In this document: in pieces, positions 1 through 6,145 of the stretch
How positions within the stretch are numbered: position 1 is the stretch's first letter
How the letters are laid out: the number at the start of each line of letters is the position of its first letter
Source of the DNA: CAZESH01 sp964514665
Lineage (GTDB): Bacteria; Bacillota; Bacilli; Paenibacillales; KCTC-25726
DNA: 7,951 bases
NCBI GenBank assembly: GCA_964514665.1
Contig: CAZESH010000206.1
Location: 1-7,951 of the forward strand
Direction of reading: 5' to 3'
Translations under genes and position numbers: made by a program
The notes under the pieces: model-generated
Database searches by the model: none
Seen by the model: only the letters and a program-made list of their open reading frames with translations
What the model was told of the DNA's origin: nothing

Positions 1-605
1 ATCAAAGCCTTCAACGGTTTGTCCGCATCGCCGTTCGGAGCCGGCACTTTATGGACGATTTGCTCCAATATTTCCTTGATGCCGATCCCCGATTTGGCCG
101 AGGCCAGAACAGCGTCGCTGGCATCAAGCCCGATAATGTCCTCGATTTCCTGCTTTACCCTCTCCGGTTCTGCGCTGGGAAGATCGATCTTGTTGATGAT
201 CGGCAGGATTTCCAGATTATTGTCGCTGGCCAAATACACATTGGCCAGCGTTTGCGCTTCAATCCCCTGAGCCGCGTCAACGACAAGCAGCGCGCCTTCG
301 CATGCTGCCAGGCTGCGGGAAACCTCATAAGTAAAATCGACATGCCCGGGGGTGTCGATCAAATTCAGAATATATTCCTCTCCGTTATCCGCCTTGTAAT
401 TCAAACGGACGGCCTGCAGCTTGATCGTGATGCCGCGCTCTCTCTCCAAATCCATTTGGTCAAGCACCTGAGCCTGCATTTCCCGCGAGGTAAGCGCGCC
501 CGTAAATTCCAATATACGATCGGCAAGCGTGGATTTTCCGTGATCGATATGTGCGATTATGGAAAAATTTCTGATCTTCTTCTGTCTGTCATGAACATCC
601 GTCAT
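1..605 (-). CDS. lepA: Elongation factor 4 (LepA), N-terminal part, cut by window edge
   Basis: Translational GTPase that acts on the ribosome (back-translocation / initiation-quality roles are described for the family). The 201 visible residues are the GTP-binding domain. Reading from the ATG at 605: P-loop AHIDHGKST (about 18-26), switch I RERGIT (55-60), DTPGHVDF (84-91), NKID (138-141) and a SAK G5 motif (169-171). These motifs in this order, with the N-terminal KIRNFSIIAHIDHGKST, are typical of LepA rather than EF-G or TypA. The ATG follows AGGAGG with a 6-base spacer (complement of 612-617), so the start is well supported. The gene continues beyond position 1; full LepA is about 600 residues. 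In B. subtilis lepA also lies downstream of spoIIP and yqxA. It appears to have its own promoter here, overlapping the terminator of the upstream operon. Confidence 0.97.
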   Translation of the reverse strand, partial: MTDVHDRQKKIRNFSIIAHIDHGKSTLADRILEFTGALTSREMQAQVLDQMDLERERGITIKLQAVRLNYKADNGEEYILNLIDTPGHVDFTYEVSRSLAACEGALLVVDAAQGIEAQTLANVYLASDNNLEILPIINKIDLPSAEPERVKQEIEDIIGLDASDAVLASAKSGIGIKEILEQIVHKVPAPNGDADKPLKAL

Positions 606-668
606 AACGTTCCTCCTGCCAGAACGTGGTTTTCAAAAAACAAACCCGCCATAAAGGTGTTTTACACT

Positions 669-701
669 AAAAAAGAGCGAATCCTCTTGAAATTCGCTCT
701 T
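669..701 (-). terminator. Rho-independent terminator of the spoIIP-yqxA operon
   Basis: A perfect 10-bp inverted repeat, AAGAGCGAAT (673-682) and ATTCGCTCTT (692-701), has a 9-base loop. Read on the minus strand, the stem is followed by a T run (complement of 669-672, continuous with the TT of the stem). It lies about 60 bases after the yqxA-like stop codon. There is no comparable T run on the plus strand, so termination is expected only for minus-strand transcripts. Confidence 0.8.
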
Positions 702-702
702 A

Positions 703-731
703 ATTATAACAGTAACCCTCGCTGCCATCAA
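703..731 (-). promoter_or_regulatory. Sigma-A type promoter for lepA (extended -10)
   Basis: On the minus strand, a -35 TTGATG (731-726) is followed by a 17-base spacer and a perfect -10 TATAAT (708-703). A TG dinucleotide one base before the -10 makes it an extended -10. Transcription would start near 696, giving a lepA leader of about 90 bases. The predicted start lies inside the first arm of the terminator hairpin at 673-701, so the new transcript lacks most of that arm and should escape termination. The promoter is predicted from consensus match only. Confidence 0.75.
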
Positions 732-760
732 TGGCGGCAGTGTCCGTTTTTACAATCGTT

Positions 761-1111
761 CTATCCAAACAGATGATTCAGTGCGGAAACGACCAAGTCA
801 ATGCTGTGATCGGCGATGATTTGCAGCAGCTGGCCGAATTTGTCGGCAGCATGCGTCAAGGCCGGTTCCTTGCCGCTGTCGCGGATTTTCTCCCATTGCC
901 GGCCTACTGTCCCGCTTGGCGTGGGCAAGACAGCTGGAGAAGGCGTGACAACGGGTGCGGATACAGCTTTTTCTGTCGGCTTTGCCATGACCGCTGCCGA
1001 TTGTCCGCCTTCAATCGCCGCCATTCCTTGCGTGGCGACTTGAACGCCGAAGATCACGAGAAATGACGCAATGAATAGCAGAAAAGCGAGCTGCATGAAA
1101 AATTTGATCAA
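761..1111 (-). CDS. yqxA: YqxA-like (DUF3679) small membrane-anchored protein
   Basis: The function is unknown even in B. subtilis, where yqxA sits between spoIIP and lepA exactly as here. The product of 116 residues begins IKFFMQLAFLLFIASFLV, one N-terminal membrane segment (about residues 5-24), followed by GVQVATQGMAAIEGG, a hydrophilic Pro/Thr/Val/Ala-rich middle and a C-terminal amphipathic stretch ending ALNHLFG. Family assignment rests on position, size and the N-terminal membrane segment with the Q-x-A-x-x-GM pattern. The start is chosen as TTG at 1111. The Shine-Dalgarno AAAGGAGG (complement of 1122-1129) is only 1 base from an in-frame GTG (1120), too close to serve it, but 10 bases from the TTG. 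An ATG at 1096 would remove part of the membrane segment. A longer reading to the ATG at 1180 would overlap spoIIP and is not favoured. Cotranscription with spoIIP (22-base gap) is likely. Confidence 0.75.
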   Translation of the reverse strand: MIKFFMQLAFLLFIASFLVIFGVQVATQGMAAIEGGQSAAVMAKPTEKAVSAPVVTPSPAVLPTPSGTVGRQWEKIRDSGKEPALTHAADKFGQLLQIIADHSIDLVVSALNHLFG

Positions 1112-1133
1112 TTTTGTCACGCCTCCTTTGCGG

Positions 1134-2444
1134 TTATTTCCCGGAAGAAGCCCCGGCATGTGCATTGACTTTCTCCGCATCCCAATAGACTTCGGAAATC
1201 ACCTTGGCGAGCGCATCGGCTGTCCGATTGCTTTCCTCCAGTGTATTTTCAGGCCCGCCGATTTCTATCAGGATACTGTTTGCGGAAAACGATTGATTGT
1301 ATTCGGCATTGCCTGATTTCGGCCCTTTGCCGTATATGCCTTTTGACAAGCCCGGATATTCCGCTTCAAGCTTTTTGTGGAGCTTGTCCGCAAGCGCTTC
1401 GTTCTTTTCCCAGTTTGGATTTTTATGGCCGATAATAAACCAGATTTGCGCATATTTTTCGCCGCCTATGGTCGTTGTCGTTTTATCCCTCTCTTGCGAA
1501 TCGCGGTGAATATCGAAAAAGTAAGTGTAATCCGGATTGGCAGCGAACGCTTCCTTGACCGTCTTCAAGGAATATTTGTAAGAGAAGTTATAGTTGAAAT
1601 CTGCAACGCTTTGTACATAGTCGGTATGCGAATCGACAGCGCCGATTCCCAGATTCTCCAGATCCTTGGCCATATGCTCGCCCACGAGCGTGATATTGAC
1701 ATCAGGATCGTAGGCATCGCTCATGTTGTTGACAAGATGCCCGTTTACCTTCTTGCCTCTTGCACGGAGCTCCGGAATCCAGGATTCCCTGTTATGGGAA
1801 TGATAAATGAAAACGACCTTCTTTCCGTTTGTGGTTGCCGGCTTGTCGCTTCCGTTTGCACCGGATGAAGAAGCTGTGCCGGAGTTCGGGTCTGGAGATG
1901 AGCTGGGAGTCGGAGTCGGTGTCGGACTGCCTGCCTGGGAAGGAGTTCCGTCCTGAGTGCTGTTCCCCTGATTCCCCTGATCTTTCAGTGATTGCTGCGA
2001 AGGGGTGTAATCGTGCGGAAAGGAATTCGAATCACCTGCCGAAGTCCCGCCTTTGAGCAAAATCGTATCGTCGCCCAAGCCCGGCACCTCCATGGCCAAA
2101 AAGCTTCGGGGATCAGCGGGATTGACTCCGGTTACCAGTTGAAACAAAAAATTGGAAACGTGCTTTTGGGAAAAAGTCGACTCCGCTTCATTACGGCGAA
2201 AGGCAGGCACCTCCATGCCGATCATATCGGCGAAAAAATGCCCGGAGACTGAGGAAGCCAGTCCTTTCATCGAGGAAACGGGAGAAACCAGCATTTTCGA
2301 CTGGATAATTCCCGCCAGTCCCAGCACGATGAAAAAGCACAGCGAAAGAAATGAAAGAATCGTCCATGTTTGGGTCATCACTTTGATCCGGCTTCCAATT
2401 TGGCTGATTTTGGTGGCATTAATCGTCACGACGGTTTTCTTCAT
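1134..2444 (-). CDS. spoIIP: Stage II sporulation protein P (SpoIIP), peptidoglycan hydrolase
   Basis: SpoIIP is the mother-cell membrane enzyme that, with SpoIID and SpoIIM, degrades septal peptidoglycan and drives engulfment; the family has amidase and endopeptidase activity. The 436-residue product has a basic N-terminus and a membrane segment at about 27-48. An extracytoplasmic region follows, then a low-complexity Gln/Ser/Pro/Thr/Gly linker (about 145-206) with a short PTPTPTP run. The SpoIIP catalytic domain covers about 208-425. Family landmarks are FIYHSHNRESW (212-222, including His215, His217, Glu220), FFDIHRDS (309-316, His313) and ILIEIGG (391-397, Glu394). The length is close to B. 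subtilis SpoIIP (about 400) plus a longer linker. The ATG follows TAGGAGG with about 9 bases of spacing. It is the first gene of a minus-strand operon with yqxA. SpoIIP genes are normally sigma-E dependent, but I found no convincing sigma-E promoter in 2445-2610. Confidence 0.96.
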   Translation of the reverse strand: MKKTVVTINATKISQIGSRIKVMTQTWTILSFLSLCFFIVLGLAGIIQSKMLVSPVSSMKGLASSVSGHFFADMIGMEVPAFRRNEAESTFSQKHVSNFLFQLVTGVNPADPRSFLAMEVPGLGDDTILLKGGTSAGDSNSFPHDYTPSQQSLKDQGNQGNSTQDGTPSQAGSPTPTPTPSSSPDPNSGTASSSGANGSDKPATTNGKKVVFIYHSHNRESWIPELRARGKKVNGHLVNNMSDAYDPDVNITLVGEHMAKDLENLGIGAVDSHTDYVQSVADFNYNFSYKYSLKTVKEAFAANPDYTYFFDIHRDSQERDKTTTTIGGEKYAQIWFIIGHKNPNWEKNEALADKLHKKLEAEYPGLSKGIYGKGPKSGNAEYNQSFSANSILIEIGGPENTLEESNRTADALAKVISEVYWDAEKVNAHAGASSGK

Positions 2445-2610
2445 TGTGATTTTCCTCCTATGATTCTTTCTTTGGTCACAACTCTATTTACTCTCAATCT
2501 ATGATTCTTGATTGATCGCTAGAACTGAAAATAGATTTCAACAACCCGTTTTTTATCCGCTTGAATGACAAATAATACATGAGGAAGCTCTATTGACAAG
2601 AGGTGGAGTG

Positions 2611-3312
2611 ATGAAGGAAGCCACGTTGGTTTATCTCCTGCTGGCCGTTTTTCTGATTTCAGCTTTGCTTGCAAGCCCCGATGCGGAAAAAGCTCAGGCC
2701 AAAAACACGGCTCCCCGGCCGCAGAAATCGGAAGAGCCGCAGCTTACGATACAGATCGACCCTATCCGCAACCGATTAAAGCTGTTTGCCGACGGTACGC
2801 TTTATAAAAATTATCCGATCGCCTTGGGAAAGCCGGAGACACCGACTCCGATCGGGGACTTCAGCGTGATCAACAAATATAAAAATTGGGGATCGGGCTT
2901 CGGCACGCGATGGATCGGTCTGAATGTGCCGTGGGGCACATACGGCATTCATGGAACAAACAAACCCCATTTAATTGGAGGAGACGTCAGCCACGGCTGC
3001 GTTCGCATGCGCAACCGCGATGTCGAAGAATTATACGAGCTGATCCGGATTGGCACAAAGGTATCCATATTGGGACATGTGCTGGGTGAACCGGACCACA
3101 GTCCGCGAAGGCTGGCCAAAGGCGACAACGGAGCCGACGTGCAGTATATTCAGAGCCGGTTAAAGAGCGCGGGCTACTTTCGCGGAACCGTCAACGGACG
3201 CTTTGGACCACAGACAGAGCTTGCTTTGAAGACGTTTGAACGGGAAAAAAACCTGCCTGTCGACGGCGTCATGAGCTTGCATGACTACATCGCGTTAGGT
3301 TTGGTGGAATGA
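2611..3312 (+). CDS. Exported L,D-transpeptidase (YkuD) with C-terminal peptidoglycan-binding domain
   Basis: Predicted to crosslink or modify peptidoglycan through a catalytic cysteine outside the membrane. From the ATG at 2611 the product is 233 residues. It has a signal or anchor segment (about 4-22), a short Lys/Pro/Glu-rich linker, then the YkuD catalytic domain (about 44-157) with TPIGDF (79-84), YGIHGTNKP (111-119, His114) and SHGCVRM (127-133, catalytic Cys130). A PG_binding_1 repeat follows at about 167-230, with GADVQYIQSRL, GYFRGTVNGRFGPQT and LPVDG. An in-frame TTG at 2593 with GAGGA upstream is an alternative start adding six residues. The ATG preceded by AAGAGGTGG is preferred. 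The gene is divergent from spoIIP and convergent with gpr, splitting a pair adjacent in B. subtilis. A role in spore cortex or wall is plausible from context only. No clear promoter is visible in 2445-2592. Confidence 0.92.
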   Translation: MKEATLVYLLLAVFLISALLASPDAEKAQAKNTAPRPQKSEEPQLTIQIDPIRNRLKLFADGTLYKNYPIALGKPETPTPIGDFSVINKYKNWGSGFGTRWIGLNVPWGTYGIHGTNKPHLIGGDVSHGCVRMRNRDVEELYELIRIGTKVSILGHVLGEPDHSPRRLAKGDNGADVQYIQSRLKSAGYFRGTVNGRFGPQTELALKTFEREKNLPVDGVMSLHDYIALGLVE

Positions 3313-3319
3313 ACGGCAC

Positions 3320-3526
3320 ATGATTTTTGATTGCAGTTGCCCTGTTTGAAATTCTGTTCGGGTAAGTTTGGAGGGGAATTTCTGTTTCGGCTTTCGATTG
3401 CTTTCCGGCGAGGATGTAACAAATGACCAGTCCGGACCTGACAGACCAAGAACCATCGAAGCATTGGCATAAAGGGAAGTTCTCCGACATTTCATGGTTC
3501 TAGGTCCCTCCGAACTTAAATCAATA
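3320..3526 (+). repeat. Dispersed palindromic repeat, copy 1 (partly deleted, MITE-like)
   Basis: This fills most of the gap between the convergent L,D-transpeptidase and gpr genes. Its core (about 3369-3506) matches the minus strand of 6238-6372. Shared blocks include GAGGGG..ATTTCTGTTTC, TTGCTTTCC / CTGCTTTCC, CCAGTCCGGACCTGACAGAC with one mismatch, AAGAACCATCGA and CTCCGACATT. An internal hairpin is kept: AGACCAAGAACCAT (3443-3456) against ATGGTTCTAGGTC (3494-3506). The left end TGATTTTTGATTGC (3321-3334) resembles the left end of the other copy (one mismatch in 14). The right end CCCTCCGAAC..ATCAATA is also shared, but most of the right arm of the long palindrome is missing. Reading frames here shift between the copies, so it is not coding. 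I do not recognise a named family. Confidence 0.8.
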
Positions 3527-3587
3527 TGTCTGCAGACAAAAGAAAAAGTCGATTGTGCCGTTAAAATAGTAAAAATCGCGCTTAAAG

Positions 3588-4583
3588 TCAGTGTGTATAT
3601 GCGGAGACATTATCGACATCGACTGCTTCATGAAGCGCTGCGTTCAGGCCGCTGGCGATAATGTTGGCAATATCCTCGATGAATTGATCGATTTCCTTGG
3701 GCGTGACAAGCAGATCATGTCCCAGCGGATTAAGCACCTCGCGCACAAGCTGCAGTCGGTCATTTTCCGGAAGTGTATCCAACAGCCCGAAGATTTTATC
3801 GGTTTTTTCCGTTTGTTTTTTAAAATGATTGACGAGCATTTCCAGGCTGTTGTTTACAATCGTGGAGGCGAACACCACGGTCGGCACGCCAATGGCAATA
3901 ACCGGTATCCCCAGCGTTTGCATGTCCAGTCCCTTTCGTTTGTTTCCGATGCCCGATCCGGGATTGATCCCAGTATCGGCAATTTGAATCGTGGTATTCA
4001 CCCTTTCCAATGCCTTTGAGGCCAAGGCATCGATAGCGATCACCAGATCGGGCCGGGACTTTTCCACGATTCCCTGTACGATTTCGCTTGTCTCAATGCC
4101 CGTGGTGCCGAGCACCCCCGGGGCAATCGCACTAACCGGGCGATAGCCCGGACTTACCTGTTCCGGCATCAACTCAAAATATTGCCGCGTCACCATCACA
4201 TTTTCGACTACAATCGGACCCAGCGCATCCGCTGTCACATTCCAATTGCCAAGACCGATAACGAGCACCTTCGCCGTTTCCTTTATGCCGATTTGCTGCA
4301 GAAATTGCTCAAAAACCTGTGCCAGCTTGGTCGCTACTTTGTTTTGCAGCTCCGTGTCTTTATTGCGCAGCTCCGGTACTTCTATCGTTATGTAATGCCC
4401 CGGCTGCTTGCCGATAGAGCGTGCTCCCTCTTCATTTTCCACAACAATCCGCGTCACCCGGATGCCTTCGCCTTCTTCACTTTCCATTTGAATGCCGGGG
4501 ATATCCTCACCCAGTGTTTGGGATGCCGTTTCTTTCGCTTCAAGTGCAAGGTCGGTACGCACGGAAAACTCGTTCAGATCCAT
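3588..4583 (-). CDS. gpr: Germination protease GPR (peptidase family A25)
   Basis: GPR starts degradation of the small acid-soluble spore proteins (SASP) that coat spore DNA, releasing amino acids at germination. It is made in the forespore as a zymogen and autoprocessed near its N-terminus. The 331-residue product begins MDLNEFSVRTDLALEA, the usual propeptide-like N-terminus (RTDLA motif at 9-13). It continues with VLVIGLGNWNVTADALGP (107-123) and DLVIAIDALASK (179-190). Asp119 and Asp185 are spaced 66 apart, matching the essential aspartates at 127 and 193 of the B. megaterium enzyme. TGINPGSGIGNKR (204-216) and the IGVPTVV stretch are also typical. The ATG follows AAAAGGAG with about 8 bases of spacing. 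It is monocistronic here and divergent from rpsT. A sigma-F/sigma-G type promoter lies upstream. The 3' side shows only a weak AT-rich hairpin before repeat copy 1, so its terminator is uncertain. Confidence 0.97.
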   Translation of the reverse strand: MDLNEFSVRTDLALEAKETASQTLGEDIPGIQMESEEGEGIRVTRIVVENEEGARSIGKQPGHYITIEVPELRNKDTELQNKVATKLAQVFEQFLQQIGIKETAKVLVIGLGNWNVTADALGPIVVENVMVTRQYFELMPEQVSPGYRPVSAIAPGVLGTTGIETSEIVQGIVEKSRPDLVIAIDALASKALERVNTTIQIADTGINPGSGIGNKRKGLDMQTLGIPVIAIGVPTVVFASTIVNNSLEMLVNHFKKQTEKTDKIFGLLDTLPENDRLQLVREVLNPLGHDLLVTPKEIDQFIEDIANIIASGLNAALHEAVDVDNVSAYTH

Positions 4584-4616
4584 TGGCTTGATCTCCTTTT
4601 CAGCTTATTATTGCTT

Positions 4617-4646
4617 TATTGTGCACGAATAGAAAAGCATTATTCG
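4617..4646 (-). promoter_or_regulatory. Forespore (sigma-G / sigma-F) type promoter for gpr
   Basis: On the minus strand, CGAATA (4646-4641) is followed by 17 bases and CACAATA (4623-4617). This matches the sigma-G pattern TGAATA - 17/18 - CATACTA at 5 of 6 and 5 of 7 positions. The extended string GTGCACAATA also fits the sigma-F -10 pattern GGNNANAMTR at all but one position. gpr is known in B. subtilis to be transcribed in the forespore by these two sigma factors, so position and sequence agree. Predicted start is near 4610, close to 27 bases before the ATG. Confidence 0.65.
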
Positions 4647-4659
4647 ATTTGCTTTGCTA

Positions 4660-4688
4660 TTGATTTTTGCCATACAGCATGGTATTAT
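4660..4688 (+). promoter_or_regulatory. Sigma-A promoter for rpsT (extended -10)
   Basis: TTGATT (4660-4665), a 17-base spacer and TATTAT (4683-4688) form a good vegetative promoter. TG at 4680-4681 adds an extended -10. Transcription would start near 4695, leaving a leader of about 60 bases before the rpsT ATG. It is back to back with the gpr forespore promoter, the two -35 boxes being only about 13 bases apart. Confidence 0.75.
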
Positions 4689-4756
4689 ATTCAAAGTTGT
4701 GAAAAGAAAACGTACGTCTTGACACGCCAACGCAGGGTAAGTAGGAGGTGAATGCA

Positions 4757-5029
4757 ATGCCTAACATCAAATCCGCCATTAAACGGGTGAAAACCAGCGA
4801 AAAACGCCATCAAAATAATGCTTCTCAAAAATCAGCACTTCGCACGGCAGTGAAAGTCGTAGAAAATGCGGCTGCCAACAATGAAGTCGACAAAGCAAAA
4901 GAAGCTTTATTGCTTGCATCCAAAAAATTGGATAAAGCCGCTTCTAAAGGCTTGATTCATAAAAATGCGGCTGCCCGCAAAAAGTCCCGTCTGGCTAAAC
5001 GCATCAACAGTTTATCCGCTCAAGGATAA
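4757..5029 (+). CDS. rpsT: 30S ribosomal protein S20
   Basis: S20 is a primary 16S rRNA-binding protein of the small subunit body. The 90-residue, highly basic product begins MPNIKSAIKRVKTSEKRHQNN. It continues with the Ala/Lys-rich helices expected of S20 (KSALRTAVK, KAKEALLLASKKLDKAASKGLIHKN as successive helical segments) and ends RKKSRLAKRINSLSAQG. Length fits the family (about 85-90). The ATG at 4757 is preferred over the in-frame GTG at 4748, because the Shine-Dalgarno TAGGAGGTG (4742-4750) overlaps that GTG and is well spaced from the ATG. The gene is monocistronic, with its own promoter (4660-4688) and terminator (5049-5075). I saw no clear autoregulatory structure in its short leader. 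Confidence 0.98.
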   Translation: MPNIKSAIKRVKTSEKRHQNNASQKSALRTAVKVVENAAANNEVDKAKEALLLASKKLDKAASKGLIHKNAAARKKSRLAKRINSLSAQG

Positions 5030-5048
5030 GCAGTTTGAACAAAAACGA

Positions 5049-5075
5049 AAGTCCGCTCAAGAGCGGACTTTTTTT
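5049..5075. terminator. Terminator after rpsT, probably bidirectional
   Basis: AAGTCCGCTC (5049-5058) and GAGCGGACTT (5061-5070) form a GC-rich hairpin followed by a run of seven T (5069-5075), a strong intrinsic terminator for rpsT. On the minus strand the same stem is followed by TTTCGTTTTT (complement of 5041-5050), so it probably also ends holA transcripts, whose stop codon is about 20 bases away. The perfect stem leaves only AA between arms, so in practice the central pairs open to form the loop. Confidence 0.9.
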
Positions 5076-5096
5076 GATTTATGCGCATTTACGCAA

Positions 5097-6116
5097 TTAG
5101 CCGGCCAAGCGCAGCAAGAACAGCTCAAGCCCCAGCGATTTGTCGATTTTCCCGCTCTTCATGCGAAAATCGAGCTCCGCCAGCTCGGAGAGGATTTGCC
5201 GCAAGCGCGTAAGGTCATACTTGGCTGCTTGCTCGTCGGCCATTTTAACCGCATAAGGATGGGCGCCGATCTGTGAAGCGATCTGCTGTTGGGAAAAGCC
5301 TTTTTGCTTGAGTTCCTTTGTCTGCAGCATCATGCGGAATTGGCGGGCCATCAGCATCAGGATTTTGATCGGTTCCTCGCGCTGCTTGATCAGCTCCGCC
5401 AAAGTGAACAGCGCTTTATCCAGACGAAGCTTGACAGCGTCCTCGATCAGCATGAAGATGTTCTGCTCTGTGCTCCGAACAACAAGCTCTTCTATCATAT
5501 CTTTCGTGGCCATTCCCTCCCGGCCCGCGTAAAGGGAAAGCTTCGCGATTTCCGCAGCCAGATTTTGCAGACCGGTTCCGGCATGCATAATCAAGGCCTC
5601 GACAGCTTGATCGGCAAAGCGGAAGTTATGCTTTTCCGCCTGCTTCTCTACCCATTTTACAAGCTCCTGGGGTGAAAAGGCGGTGAATGGAATCACCCTG
5701 CCTTTATCCTTCAATACTTTTACGATTTTTTTCCGTTCATCGAGTTTTTCCGCGTCAAGCGTAAATACGATCGTCGTATAATCAACAGGAGAATCGGCAT
5801 AATCGAGCAAACGGGACAAGTCATGTTCGATCTTGGCCGAATCCTTGGACGAGGAAAAAAACAGCGCATTCCGGGCGATGATGATTTTGCGGGGCACCAT
5901 GAACGGGGGTGTCTCCGCATCCTCAATCACCGTTTCGACGGGCACCTCGGACAAATCAAATCGGCTCAAGGCAAAGTCCCGATGCCCTGGCTCTATGGTT
6001 TTCTCGATCAGAAAAGAGAGGAATTCATGCAGCAAAAATTGCTCGCTGCCGTAGCAAAGATAATTCGTATGTATCGTGCCTTTGGCGATTTCCTTGGCAG
6101 CTGTCCGGTAATCCAT
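5097..6116 (-). CDS. holA: DNA polymerase III subunit delta (HolA / YqeN)
   Basis: Delta is the subunit of the clamp loader that opens the beta sliding clamp. The 339-residue product has the length and pattern of Gram-positive delta subunits (B. subtilis YqeN about 347). It starts MDYRTAAKEIAKGTIHTNYL with the YLCYGSEQFLLHE segment (about 20-32) where the family has its vestigial nucleotide-binding core. A middle part contains PRKIIIARNALFF, and a C-terminal alpha-helical collar domain (about 210-335) runs through EQNIFMLIEDAV, KILMLMARQFRMM and DKSLGLELFLLRLA. The start is set at ATG 6116, because GAGGTG lies 6 bases before it. The upstream in-frame ATG at 6134 (MNEVYT) would place that ribosome binding site inside the gene. 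It converges on rpsT, as part of the B. subtilis-like order holA-rpsT-gpr. Its upstream DNA is occupied by repeat copy 2. Confidence 0.95.
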   Translation of the reverse strand: MDYRTAAKEIAKGTIHTNYLCYGSEQFLLHEFLSFLIEKTIEPGHRDFALSRFDLSEVPVETVIEDAETPPFMVPRKIIIARNALFFSSSKDSAKIEHDLSRLLDYADSPVDYTTIVFTLDAEKLDERKKIVKVLKDKGRVIPFTAFSPQELVKWVEKQAEKHNFRFADQAVEALIMHAGTGLQNLAAEIAKLSLYAGREGMATKDMIEELVVRSTEQNIFMLIEDAVKLRLDKALFTLAELIKQREEPIKILMLMARQFRMMLQTKELKQKGFSQQQIASQIGAHPYAVKMADEQAAKYDLTRLRQILSELAELDFRMKSGKIDKSLGLELFLLRLAG

Positions 6117-6145
6117 TGTATACACCTCATTCATAAATACACTCG

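Noticed and set aside
51..776. 241-codon plus-strand frame opposite lepA
   Set aside because: It mirrors the lepA GTPase domain and then runs through the lepA promoter and terminator, so it is an antisense shadow.
2445..2592. Possible sigma-E promoter for spoIIP (CATAGATT on the minus strand near 2500)
   Set aside because: The -10 resembles the consensus, but no ATA-type -35 is found at the right distance, so I did not annotate it.
3269..3495. Three overlapping minus-strand open frames of 61-73 codons in repeat copy 1
   Set aside because: They lie in the non-coding repeat, overlap the 3' end of the L,D-transpeptidase gene, lack ribosome binding sites and are not conserved in frame with copy 2.
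3527..3587. Possible gpr terminator after the stop codon
   Set aside because: Only a weak AT-rich pairing (CGATT with AATCG) with T-rich sequence is present; not strong enough to call.
4182..4751. 189-codon plus-strand frame opposite gpr and its promoter
   Set aside because: It is antisense to the well supported gpr gene, crosses both promoters and the rpsT ribosome binding site, and has no recognisable protein features.
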